Of a stretch of DNA of 64,000 nt, positions 43,775 through 54,985 are shown piece by piece (the stretch's first letter is position 1; each line of letters starts with the position of its first letter). Made by a program: the position numbers and the translations under genes. The notes beneath the pieces are model-generated. The model had not been told where the DNA came from, ran no database searches, and worked only from the letters and a program-made list of their open reading frames with translations. The stretch comes from Coniferiporia sulphurascens (lineage: Eukaryota; Basidiomycota; Agaricomycetes; Hymenochaetales; Hymenochaetaceae): positions 1,674,001 to 1,738,000 of the forward strand of contig NBBA01000010.1 in NCBI GenBank assembly GCA_002794785.1, given 5' to 3'.

Positions 43775-46700
43775 TTAGTCTAATTTTTTGAGGTTTTTAT
43801 ATGTGGAAAGGATGTCAGGAGCATGTGAAAGATCTTTTTCAGGTAACCATTGGTTTTCTGAGGACGGATAGCCAGTCCACTTGACTAGGAAATGCCGTCT
43901 GTTCCCAGCTCCTTTGTGGGAAACAATGGCTTCAATTTCATATTCCTGCTGGTCTTCGATCAGTTCAGGTGGTGGTAGACTGAATGGAGGTCTGTGTGCC
44001 TCAGTCTCTGTGTAAGCCAAAAGAAGTGAGGCATGGAAAATGGGGTGGATGTGCCATGTGTCTGGTAACTTGAGGCAGTAATTCAGGGGTGATAGTACCT
44101 GAATGATGGGAAATGGTCCCTCCCATTTAGGTGATAATTTGCGGGAGTGGTTGTAGAAATGCAAATTGGTGGCTTCTAACCAAACCTTGTCACCCAGTTT
44201 GAATGGTTTGAAGCCTTGTGCTCTGAATCGTGTCATATGGGCATGGGCCAGGTCATGGGCAGTGAGTGCTTCTTTTCTGATTGATGTAAGAAGGCGCAGG
44301 CGCTGTGAGAGAGATGGGAGATCCGTATCTTCAATCACTGAGGGGATTGGTATGGGGTTATACCCAAGCATAATGGTGAACAGCGATGTCTTGGTGACTG
44401 AATGGGTCTGGATATTGTGCAAGAACTCCAGGTCTGTAAGTGAGTCAGCCCAGGAATGTGGCGATGTGCCACAATAAATGTGCAGATAAGCCTCCACTTC
44501 CTGATTGGTGTGTTCAGTTTGTCCATCCATTTGGGGGTGATAGGCGGTGGACAGCTTCGACTTAATGCTGAGATGAGTGCAAAGGGTCTGGAAGACTTGT
44601 GATGTGAACTGTAGCCCTCAGTCAGAGATGATGTGCTTAGGGGGTCTGAATTGTCTGTAGACATTGTCATGGTAACACTTCACTGTTCCTAGTGCATCAA
44701 TTGTCTTATTGCAAGGAATGAGGATGATTCCTTTGGAAGAATCATGGTCTACAACAACCATGATAGAATCAAAGCCATTGGATACAGGTAAGTCGGTGAT
44801 GAAGTCCATGGATACTGATTGGAATGGAAGCATAGATGTGTCTGCTGGGATCAGGAGAAGTGGCGGCTTAGTCAGATGCATATTGATCTTCATCTGTTGA
44901 CAGGTGGCACAGCCTTTTATGTAATTGCCAATGAAGACTGTAAGTCCAGGCCACCAGTAATGCTGTCATATGAGCTGTGACATTTTGAAGAGACCTGGGT
45001 GTCTGAATGATGGAAGATCATGGAACATTTGTAAAATGTCATGCTTGATGTCAGCATTGTCAGGTACACAGACATGTTTCTGATATTGGAGTAGGCCCAA
45101 ATTGGTGGTCCAATCATCAAGCGAGAATCGGAAGGGGGAGGGGATTTTGAATGAACATGCCTCTTGAATCATTAATGCAAAGGAGTCATGTTCTTGAGCA
45201 TCCCAAATGCGATTCTGAAGATCGATATTGATGGTGCCAATGAAGAGTGTGTTAGGTAACATAACACGCTCCTCCAGTGGTTCTTCACCATGATCTGGGT
45301 GTCTAGATAGGGCATCTGCTCTGGGGATAGATTTCCCCAGGTGGTGGGTGATGACACAATTGAATTGGGAGAGGAAAAGGTTCCATCATGATTGACGAGG
45401 TGTAAGACGGCATTCAGAGTGGAAGTACAAGAGATTTTTGTGGTTGCACCAGATCATGGTGGTATGCGGATTACCTAAGAGATAGTGGCACCATGCCTTG
45501 AGGCCATGGATAATGCCTAGAAGTTCTCAATCATGGACTTCACAGTGTTGCTGAGCAGGTCCGAAGGTTTCCAAAATATATCTGCATGGCTGAAGGTCTC
45601 CGTTTGAGTTGGCTTGGTACAGTACTGCACCAGAAGCTACTTTGGAGGCATCTGTTTCTAATATGAAGGGTTTGGTGGGATCAGGTACAAGTAATGCCAG
45701 TTTGTCAAGGAAGAGCATTTTGAGGTGAGAAAAGGCTTGGTCCTGTTCTGGTGTCCATTTCCATGGTTCGTTGGTATGGGTGAGTTCATTAAGCGGGTAC
45801 ACAATATCGGAAAAGCTGGGGATGAAGTGTCTGTAATAATTACAGAATCCCATGAAGCTTCAGAGTTGTTTGATGGTTTGCAGAATAGGCCAGTCAGCAA
45901 TGCCGGCGAGTTTGACAGGGTCCATGTGTATGTTATCCAGAGTAATGATCATGCCCAGGAATTCCACTTGTTGTATGCCGAACAGGCACTTCTTGGGTTT
46001 GCAATAGAGATCATTCTCGGCCCACAGATCAAGGATGTGACAGGTACGCTGATAAAGTTCTTTCATTGAGTTGGCCAGTATGAGGATGTCATCCATGTAG
46101 ATGATGGTGCCGTCTTCAAGGATGACGAAGTGAAATGTGTCATCCATGAAGGCTTGGAAAGTGGCAGGTGAGTTGCATAGTCCGAAAAACATGACAGTGG
46201 GTTCGAAAAGTCCTCAAGGAGTTTTAAAGGCAGCTTTCCATTGGTTGCCATCTTTAATCTGAATGTTATTGTAGCTGGAGCAGAGGTCAAGTTTAGTGAA
46301 GTACTTGGCTCCTTTGAGCTTGTCCATGAGGTTGCTGATCAGGGGTAATGGGTACACATTTTTGATGGTTCCTCTGTTAAGGGCTTGATAGTCTTGGCAT
46401 CCCCAAAGACTAGTATCCTTTTTGCCAACAAAGAAGAAGGGTGATGCCATAGGTGATTTTGAAGGTCAGATGTAGCCTTTACATAAGTTTTCATCTAGAA
46501 ACTCATCAAGGGCCACCAATTCTTTCGGCAAGAGTGGGTACACTTTGCAGTCGCATGGTACGAAGTCAGGTTTGAGGTCAATGGCATGGTTGTATAGTCT
46601 AGAAATGGGGAAATGTTCTGCAGATTTCTTTCGAAAGATGTCGAGGTATTGGTGGTATTCAGGAGGAATCATTTCCTAGAGGGGTTTGGCCTCTTTAACC

Positions 46701-47386
46701 TGTTCCTGGGCAAGTGTTGTGGCAGTGGTGACTTTAGTGATGGACATGGTGCCAGTGGCCCAGTCGATCAGGGGGTTATACTGCTTGAGCCATGGAAGAC
46801 CAAAGATAATATCCTCTTTGCCAAGGGATGTTACTGTTACAAATTTCCCTTATTCATCACCTTTATCAGCATTAGTCATCTTTGCTGAACTAATTCTACT
46901 CATACACTGACTGATCCTAGTCTCATGATCAGTCAGACTCTTCTACCAGTTTCTATTCCCTTCCATGCTGCTGACCTTTGTCTTTGCTCAGTCAGCATTC
47001 CATTATGTTCCATAGGTTTCTACACATGTATATAAGAACTCGCTTTCAGAGCACTAAGCCCTAAGCTTGTGCTCTTCATTCAATAGAGCCTACTTGTCTA
47101 CTATCTCCTCTGTGGGATATTAAGTCACCAGTCACCAGTCTACCCATCCACTAGTCCTTGGGGAAACCCTTGCTCAATTGTCATCTTGTCTCTACCTTGT
47201 ATTACTCAGTCGATCCTCGCCGATCGCTTATTAAGCCTTACCTAATCAGTAGGCTTAACAGTTACCATAAACATAGTAGGGATAGCCTTCCCATCTATTT
47301 TGACCAATCTCCATATGTATTTGGTGATGGTCCCGTGCTCATTGGTAGTGCCATCCACATTTAAAACTGTAATGGGATGGGCACCT
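43775..47386 (-). pseudogene. Ty3/gypsy pol of copy 2, frame kept but with multiple stops
   Basis: From 46672 to 43775 a single reading frame is kept, broken only by in-frame stops: TGA at 46466, 46214, 45860, 45527, about 45390, 44966 and 44618. A TAG lies near 46679. The protease remnant is at 47266-47386 and resumes after LTR2-B with LGKEDIIFGLPWLKQYNPL. RT has [16 protein letters not shown] and the YMDD box (near 46105). RNase H, integrase and a chromodomain (VKWTGYPSSENQW, about 43850-43900) follow. Almost all stops can be explained by C-to-T change. The protease active site is missing. Confidence 0.93.
46835..47260 (+). repeat. Solo LTR2-B in the protease region of copy 2
   Basis: A 426-bp LTR with perfect duplications GTTAC (46830-46834 and 47261-47265). 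It is nearly identical to LTR2-A but in opposite orientation. Confidence 0.95.
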
Positions 47387-49616
47387 GTAGATGGATTCTC
47401 GGCATCTACAAAGGCACCTCCCCCCACTCCACAAATTTTCTTTGTTCCCTTCTCCCTCTCTCTTACTATCTCGAATATGCTAAGACTCTCCATCCTCTGT
47501 GCCTCTGGTGCACCCTGCATTCTGTTGGTAGAAAACGCTATTATAAAACAGTAACTAACCATCCCTTTTCCACTTCTCTGCAGGTCCGGGTTCCTCAGGT
47601 TCAACTGGTTCCTGCATACACTCATCCCCCATGGATGGATCCTCTGGCATTTACACATGGAAGAGTCTTGTTTGCCACCCCTATCACTCCGGTTAGCATG
47701 GACACCTGTGAGGAATTTGTGGCCACCATGTGCTCCCTGAGCACCCTCCCCCACCTCCAGGTTTTCACTGATGGCTTGCACATGGGTTCTAAATCTGGAT
47801 CAGCTGTCTGCACCATGAGTGGCCTTACCCACCTCAAGTCTTGCCAGCTGGCCTCCCCCACCTGTGCAACAGCCACGGATGTGGAGATTTTCTCTCTCAC
47901 TTCGGCACTGAGCTGGGCGGCACACCACCTCCGGGACCTCCTGCCTGTCACATCTGACATTTTCTTTCTGTCAGATTCGCTGACAGCACTCCACCTTATC
48001 CACACATGGGTGCCAGCACCAGGCACCCATCTCCTCCATCAATGGAAGGCGGGGGTCCAGACCCTCTTGGACTCATACCTGGATCTCTCCATTCACTTCA
48101 TATGGTGCCTGGGTCACTCCAACATCCCAGGGAATGAATGGGCAGACCACAAGGCGAAGTTCACAATTGTTACATTTTTTTCTTTACTCTTCCCTTATTT
48201 GCACTGACTCACTTCCTATTCGTCATCACTAGTCAGCACAACTCCCCCTTTTCTCTCTATTACTTATCCTTATTTGCATCACACCATAAGATGCCATGAT
48301 GATGCCATATTGCACCATCATGATGTGCTTTGCTTACTGATACCTTCACCTGTATTACCAAGGCATTCCTTGGGTTTCCATGACTTTCCATAAGTCTGGT
48401 AAACGACCTTATACACGACCCTACAGTAGCAAACACATAGAGTAGCATATAAGCATGTAACTTCGGTAGCACAAGTCCTAAGCTTGTGCTCTTTGTTCAT
48501 ACAAGCCCATTATATGCACCTCAGTGCCCTCTGTGTGCTATACCTCATCATCTGGCACTTCGTCGCAACCTGACTCCTCTCCAGCACCCACCACGTACCT
48601 TCTCGACGATCAGGAAGCTCCCGTCCCGATCATCCCTGCCTTATGACATCTAGGAAGCCCCGTTGCCATAGTCACGATGATCAGGAAGCCCCACCGTCGA
48701 TCACCACATAACCGTTGAGCTTAACAACAATGAACCTACCCCCACCCTCCCTTGCACCCTCCACCTCCGCACTGAAAGAGGCTGCCATGAACACTCTCAT
48801 GGAGCGCTGGTCCCTCTCACTCGCCCGCCCCCTTGCCTTGACAGCTGACAAATATTTGGCCGTCAATGGTATCCCCTCCCGCCACCCCCGAAAGCTCATC
48901 ACACAGTCGGTCGACCACCCCCACTGGGAGCTCTCGGCAGTTGCCCAGGTCCTATGTCATGCTGGTCCCTACGGGGGCTACTGGCTGAGCTTCAACTCAG
49001 CCTACTGGCACAGACACGGCCTGATCTCGCATTGCAGATGGCACAACCACCCCCCCTGGCCAGCCCAGTCAACCGTCCATGTATTGGGTGGATGTTGCAC
49101 CTTCCGACCATGGATCCGTAAGGTCTGGCTACCCCGCATCCTACTTCCGACCCACCACACCGAGTGGGCCAATGAAAACCACCTCCAGGTTCTACACCAC
49201 TAGCTTAAACTCACAGGGCACTTGAACCGCCTATCCGAATGCACTTCAGCTGCCATCTGCCTGGCCTTCGCCGCAATGGAACTGGAGGGATACCCAACCA
49301 ACAAAGATATGGACTTGGACCTCCTTTGGGATCACATGAGTCGTATGCTCAGAACCCGGACCCAGGACCTGGACCCGGCTCTCTTGGAGCTTTCAGGTGT
49401 GCTCCCTATCTTTCCCTCTGACTAGCACCTGCCCTTTGGACTTCCCCTCATATGTCCCAGCTGGCGCTCTCACCCTCCCTTTCCTATTCTAAACTACCTC
49501 CTTTGCCTGCCTTTGTCCACTTGGTATCATTGTAGCAATATGTACTCCTCCCTCTTCTTCAGTCTATACTAATAGGGACCCTTCACACTGCAGCTCCCTC
49601 CAGGGAGCAGGGTTTT
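47387..49616 (+). mobile_element. LINE-g: RT end, RNase H and C-terminus of ORF2, carrying LTR1-I
   Basis: It begins inside the thumb region after the RT (CRWILGIYKGTSPHSTNFLC) and continues through RNase H. RNase H motifs are VFTDG (about 47764), the SDSLTAL block (about 47974) and GHSNIPGNEWAD (about 48112). LTR1-I then interrupts. After it come ADKYLAVNGIPSRHPRK, AQVLCHAGPYGGYWLSF and the C-terminal block to the stop at 49423. A stop follows LQVLHH (49201). The 3' UTR is cut at 49616 by LINE-h. Confidence 0.88.
48168..48726 (+). repeat. Solo LTR1-I in LINE-g
   Basis: A complete 559-bp LTR with perfect duplications ACAAT (48163-48167 and 48727-48731), inserted just after the RNase H GNEWAD motif. 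Confidence 0.95.
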
Positions 49617-50115
49617 TTTTTTTTTTTTTTAAATTATTCCTGCAGTATTACATAATTACAAGCTGCCCCCCCGAAGGGGGGCCCTAACTACATAACAACA
49701 GAGGCGCCTGTCATCATGCAACACACAAAACTGGGCAGGGGACCTGCTCCCTGAGGGGGCCAATGTGTGGAGGTCCCCTATTGAGTAAGAAAGACCAGAG
49801 AAGGAGGGAGGAATACATATCACTATGACTAAACCAATGGGTGAGGGTAGGTTAAGGAAGAAGCTTAGAATGGAGAAAGGGAGGGCAAGAGCACCGGCCG
49901 GGACATGTGGAAGGAGTCCGAAGGGCAGTCATAGATCAGAGGGAAAGGGTGGGAGCACACCTGAAAGCTCCAAGAGAGCCGGGTCTGAGTCCTGGGTATG
50001 GTTTCCAAGCATACGACACATGTAATCCCTAAGGAGGTCCAAGTCCATATCCTCGTCAGTGGGGTGGCCCTCGAGTTCCATCGCAGCGAAGGCCAGGCAG
50101 ATGGCACCCGAGCCT
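49617..50115 (-). mobile_element. LINE-h: 0.5-kb 3' end of a LINE, inverted
   Basis: A T-run (49617-49630, the tail), the 3' UTR in reverse with hairpin 49665-49682, and the last part of ORF2 (AICLAFAAMELEGHPTDED, LLELSGVLPPFPSD) up to about 50115. It is joined head to head to LINE-i. Confidence 0.85.
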
Positions 50116-50806
50116 GGCCTGCGCAGTCGACCACCCACATCCTAGGTGGCTGCAGCACCTTCCACTCATGGATATGATGTGTATGGCCACCTCGGGACCC
50201 TCTCCCAGTCCACCACTCAGAGTGGACTGATGAAAACCACCTTCTGGCTTTGCGCCGTTGGCTTAGGCTGACAGGGCACCTAAACCGCCTCTCCGATCAG
50301 ACCTCCAGAGCCATTCGGCTAGCCTTTGCCACGATGGACCTAGATGGCCACCCCACTGACGAGGATATGGACTTGGACCTCCTGTGGGATTACATGCATC
50401 ATATGCTCAGACCCAGAACCCAGGACTCAGACCCAGCCCTTTTGGAGCTTTCAGGTATGCCCCCCCTTTCCTTCCGACTAGAGCCTGCCCTTCAAATTCC
50501 TACAGAGATGTCTCAGCCGGCACTACTGCCACCCCTTTCCCCATTCTAAGCTTCTTACCTTAACCTGCCTTCACCTGCTTGGTTTGTTTGTAGTGATATG
50601 TATTCCTCTCTCTCACATTTACCCTACTAAATAGGGGCTCTTCATACTTCAGCCTCCTCTGGGGGGCAGAGCCCCCACCCAGTTTTGTGCGATGCGCAAT
50701 GATGGGTGCCTCCATTGTTATGTAGCTATGGCCCCCCCTTCAGGGGGGCGACTTGTAATTATGTAATACTGCAGGAATAATAATAAAATAATAAAAAATA
50801 AAAAAG
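50116..50806 (+). mobile_element. LINE-i: 3' end of a LINE
   Basis: It carries the ORF2 C-terminus (STTHILGGCSTF, VHHSEWTDENHLLALRRW, AIRLAFATMDLDGHPTDED), a 3' UTR, a hairpin (50731-50749) and an AATAATAAAATAAT-type tail ending at about 50806. A TGA lies in the WI-CVWPP segment near 50176. Confidence 0.85.
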
Positions 50807-53456
50807 ACAGGTTGCAGTTGCCTTCGACAGCACCACCCTCCCAACTGCCCCGAAACCCGACTTCGGCACCCCCCAAGGGTTGCCCATCTCCCCCATCCTG
50901 TCAACAATTTTTGTGGGTGTGGTACTCTGGTGATTCCACCAAGCCGGCACCAAAGTGCTTGCATATGTTGACGACCACCTACTAATATGCATTGGCCCCT
51001 CTATAGCATCCAACTGCCACCGCCTAGCAGACACATATCACCAACTCGATGGCCTCTTCGGCGACATCGGTCTCAACATTGAAGCCACCAAAACGGAGGC
51101 ACTCCACTTTCACCCCCCTCAGCGCAGGACCAGCTATCACGGCTGGGATACAGCTGGGATTCAAATCGACCCCAACACCCTCATCTGACCATCCCAACCA
51201 CTCTGGTGGCTCGGCATCTGGTGGGACCTGGGCCTCACCTTTAAGCCCCACATTGAACAAATGCGCTCAAAAGGCCTCTCCACCCTTGCCACCCTCTGCA
51301 TCTTAGGCAACACCGAATGCGGAGTATCGGCCCTTCTCCTCCAGCGACTATACATCAGCTGTGTCCGATCTGTCCTAACATGGGGCACACTGGTCTGGTA
51401 CCATGGCCACCGCCAGAAAACCCTCATCAACTGTCTACAGTCAGTGCAAAACATGGCATGCTGGTGGATACTAGGTGTCTACAAAGGCACCTCCCCATTC
51501 TCAACTAATTTCCTTTGCTCAGTCCCTCCCCTCTCTTTTTACCTTGAGTATTTAAAAACATCCCATTCTCTGTGCCTCTGGTGCACCCCCCACTCTATTG
51601 GCCGCAAACACTTTCGCAATGTAACTAATAGACCTTTTTCCCTTTCTCTGCAGGTCTGAGTCCCTCAGGTACAACTGGTCCCTGCATACACACATCCCCC
51701 TTGGACAGACCCCCTGGCCTTCACAGGCGGAAGGGTCACCTTCACCCTCCCCTCCCTCCCGGTTACAGAGGACACACGCAATGAGTTCGTGCAAGCCACT
51801 CTGGCCCTTAGTACCACCCCCCACCTCCAGGTCTTCACCAACAGCTCACGCATCGGCACCACCTCAGGCTCCACCATCTGCGCCATGCGCAGCCTTACCA
51901 AGCTAAGATCCCGCCACCTTGCCTCCCCCACCTGCGCCACAGCCACAGACACAGAAATCTTCTCACTAGCCACTGCACTGGGCTGGGCCGTGCACTGCCT
52001 CCTTACACAGCTGCCTGTCGCATCGGACTTGTTTTTCTTATCCAATTTGCTGATGGCACTCAACCTCTTCCACACCTGGGCCGCTATTCCTGGCACCCAT
52101 CTCCTACACCTTTGGAAAGCGGGGGTCAAGATGCTCCTGGACTCGCATCTAGGCCTCTCCATTCACTTTGTGTGGTGTCCGGGTCATTCGGATGTCCCAG
52201 GGAACGAATGGGCCGATGAGGAAGCAAAACTTGCCACCAAGCTCCCCCCCTCACAACTTGCACCCTCCATCTCTGCACTCAAGGAAATGGCCACCAAGAC
52301 TCTGGTCGAACAGTGGACACTATCACTGGCCGTCCCCTTGCCTCCACCACCGACAAATACCTGGCAGTGCATGGCATCCCCTCCTGCCACCCGCGGAAAT
52401 TGCTCACCCACTCTGCAGACCACCCTTGCCACCACCTCTCCGCAGTGGCACAAGTCCTCTGCCATGCTGGTCCCTACGGGGGTTACTGGCTGAGCTACGA
52501 CTCAGCCTACCAACACAGACACAGCTTGATCTCACACTGCAGATGGCACAACCACCCTCCATGGCCTGTGCAGATGACCACCCACATTCTGGGTGGGTGC
52601 TCTACTTTCCGACCCTGGATTCGGCATGTATGGCCAGCCAAAACCCCCCTCCTGGTCCACCACTCAGAGTGGGCCAGTGAAAACCGTATCCCGGTTCTGC
52701 GCTGATGGCTGAGGCTAATGGGGCACCTAAACCGCCTCTCCGACAGAACCTCAGGCACCATCCGCCTGGCTTTCACTGTGATGGAGCTAGAGGGTCACCC
52801 CACCAATGAGGATATGGACCTGGACCTCCTTAGGGACTACATGCGACATATGCTTGGTGTTAAGCTCAACGATTATGCGGTGATCGACGTCGGGGCTTCC
52901 TGATCGTCGGAACTGATGGTATGGCAATGGGGCTTCCTAGATGTCGTAAGTCGAGGGGGATTGGCGATGGGGCTTCCTGATTGTCGATGTGGACGTGGTA
53001 GGCTTCTTTAGCGAGTCGGATTATGACGAAGCGGCTAGTGGCACACAGGCGCACAGTAGACTTGGTGGTAGCAGATAATAGGCTTGTATGAACAAAGAGC
53101 ACAAGCTTAGGGCTTGTGCTACTAAAGTTACATGCTTATATGCTACTCTATGTGTTTGCTACTGTAGCGACTTGGTTAGGTATGTTTACCAGACTATGGA
53201 CAGTCATGGAAACTCAAGGAAGGCCTTGGTAATACAAGTACAGTGATCAGTAAGCAAAGCACATCATGATGGTGCAATAAGGCATCATCATGGCGTCTTA
53301 TGGTGCAAGGCGAATAAGGATGAGTAAGGTAGAGAAATGGGGGAGTTGCGCTGACTGATGATGACGAAGGGGAAATGAGTCAGCGCAGTAGCGGAAAGTA
53401 AAGGAAAATTGTAACACTTGGACCCTGTACCCAGGACTCAGACCCAGCTCTGTTTA
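50807..53456 (+). mobile_element. LINE-j: RT core, RNase H and C-terminus of ORF2, carrying LTR1-J
   Basis: It starts in the RT at QVAVAFDSTTLPT. Motifs seen are FGTPQGLPISPILSTIF (about 50850-50910) and the YVDDHL catalytic box (about 50967). The thumb, RNase H (VFTNSS, with Asp replaced by Asn; GHSDVPGNEWAD) and C-terminal part follow. TGA stops lie at 50933, 51186, 51657 and 52703, with a frame change near 52320. After LTR1-J it resumes for about 35 bp and is cut by R5 copy 3. Confidence 0.88.
52858..53416 (-). repeat. Solo LTR1-J in LINE-j
   Basis: A complete 559-bp LTR with perfect duplications CTTGG (52853-52857 and 53417-53421). Confidence 0.95.
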
Positions 53457-54985
53457 GATCATCCTTCTTGTCCTCTTACCACCACCATCTCTGGTTTTCA
53501 CTGGGGGTCATCTGGGGGTTCATCACAGCAACCCATACTCTGGTCTGGTATACTACTGGGTTGATACAAGAGAAGGCTACCGTCTGCACACCAGTCTTCC
53601 AGAGTGTGCACTCACTGGTTGTCCAGTCGCTGTAATGGTGGTTTCGAAGATGCGAGAGGGGCTCTAGGGCTCACCAGAGGGCATGCAACCCATCGTTAAT
53701 GTTGCATTGGGGGGATAACTCAGTGAGGATGATTCCTCTTCATGTCTGCCATGCCCTCTCAGGGCGCGGTGCCTCAACTGGTCTGCTGGTCATGCCCTTG
53801 GGTCCAGTCAGCAGTGCAAGGTGCAAAGTGCACCAGTCGGGGGGGGACATGATGATAACATTCCCATGGGAGTTGGGAAACCCTCTGCCCACTAGTGGTC
53901 AGTGAAAACTGGGAAACCTCAGGTTTGGCAAAAGTCGGGTCTAATCCTCCAGGGTTGATGCACTTGCATTGAGGCTGTGATGACTGGCATGTCATATCAA
54001 AAACATGCTCCCCAAATTCCCAAAAGGGTCTCTGATGACAGCACTAGTTGCTAAAAGGAGATAGGGGTCTCATAACACATGGCATGGTGGTAATAACCAT
54101 CTGACACAGAAATGCGACAGGACACCATGGGCCTCTTGGGTGGGATGGGCCCCCCTGAGGTGGTTAGTAAGAGGCACTCCCTGGCGGCTGTAAAAAGCAT
54201 TGGGGTCCACCCCTCTGTGACACAGAGATTCTGGTACACTGCGGATCCAGAAGCGGGAAAACCCTTAAATGTGGGCCCCGAGTATTCCCTGCAGAGCGTG
54301 TTGGGGTAACACCTGATGCTGATGTGGGTTCTGAAGCACATGCCAGGGCATGGGAAACTCAGTGCGCTGAGCGGGCCATAGCAGCAGGGGGTAGCTCCCT
54401 CTGTTGGCTTGAGAGGACTAAATCCTCTGTGGGTTCTAATGGGGGTAATTCCCATTTGGGCTTAAGTTGATTCCTTGACATGCTATTAAATAAATATAAT
54501 GAACGATATAAATATAGTACATAGTCATATGAACAACCACCTTACTAAGTGAATGATAATGCAATGATAACGCCATACGATATAGGGGCTAGATAGTTAT
54601 AGTAGTACTAGCCCACGGAACGTGTATATAAGGGGAGCTGGTCTCGCCCTAGAAATACATCGGTTTACGCTGATAACCCACCTTGCCTGCCTACCACCAC
54701 TGTACCTCATCGTCTACCACAACGTGCGTAGATTTTAAGACATGCAGTGGCACTTCACATCACCAAGCAGGTATGGGGGGGCATGAGTCCAGGCAGCTGG
54801 GGGTGGTGGGGTAGTGCCTATGGCGCTGCGACCCTCACACTACACCTCTGGTGCATTGGGTAGCTCTAATCTCACCTTTAGGCCTGTGCAGCATGAAGGA
54901 CAGTGGGAGGGGTTTGTTGGGCCCCATATCTTGAGGAAGGTGCACATGTATGTTGGGCCCTGCAAGGGCATCCTTTAGTCAGGTC
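53457..54985 (+). repeat. R5 repeat, copy 3, plus unassigned noncoding DNA
   Basis: The first roughly 300 bp match R5 copy 1. The rest, to 54985, has no supported ORF. An AT-rich part (54480-54650) includes GTGTATATAAGGGGAGC, a promoter-like TATA context (about 54621), and may mark a solo LTR of another family whose ends I could not fix. Confidence 0.45.

Larger units (their letters stand above)
40369..47386 (-). mobile_element. Ty3/gypsy chromovirus, copy 2, 5'-truncated, carrying three inserted LTRs
   Basis: On the minus strand it starts inside the protease region (47386, cut by LINE-g), continues through RT, RNase H, integrase and chromodomain to 43775, then the third ORF, a noncoding 3' region, a purine-rich tract and its 3' LTR (LTR1-G). 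LTR2 copies are inserted in the protease region and in the 3' noncoding region, and LTR1-H is nested in LTR1-G. It is the same family as copy 1. Confidence 0.92.

Noticed and set aside
41948..47260. LTR2 copies as the LTRs of chromovirus copy 2
   Set aside because: They are in opposite orientations, each has its own 5-bp duplication, and the element's real 3' LTR (LTR1-G) follows the purine tract.
51640..51660. Intron acceptor in the LINE ORF2 (TTTCTCTGCAGGT)
   Set aside because: In LINE-g the frame reads straight through this point (SLQVRVPQV) and no donor with a consistent frame is needed. It is coding sequence.
54480..54780. Solo LTR with TATA box
   Set aside because: The context is suggestive, but I could not find ends with TG...CA and a matching duplication, so it is only mentioned within the R5 copy 3 entry.
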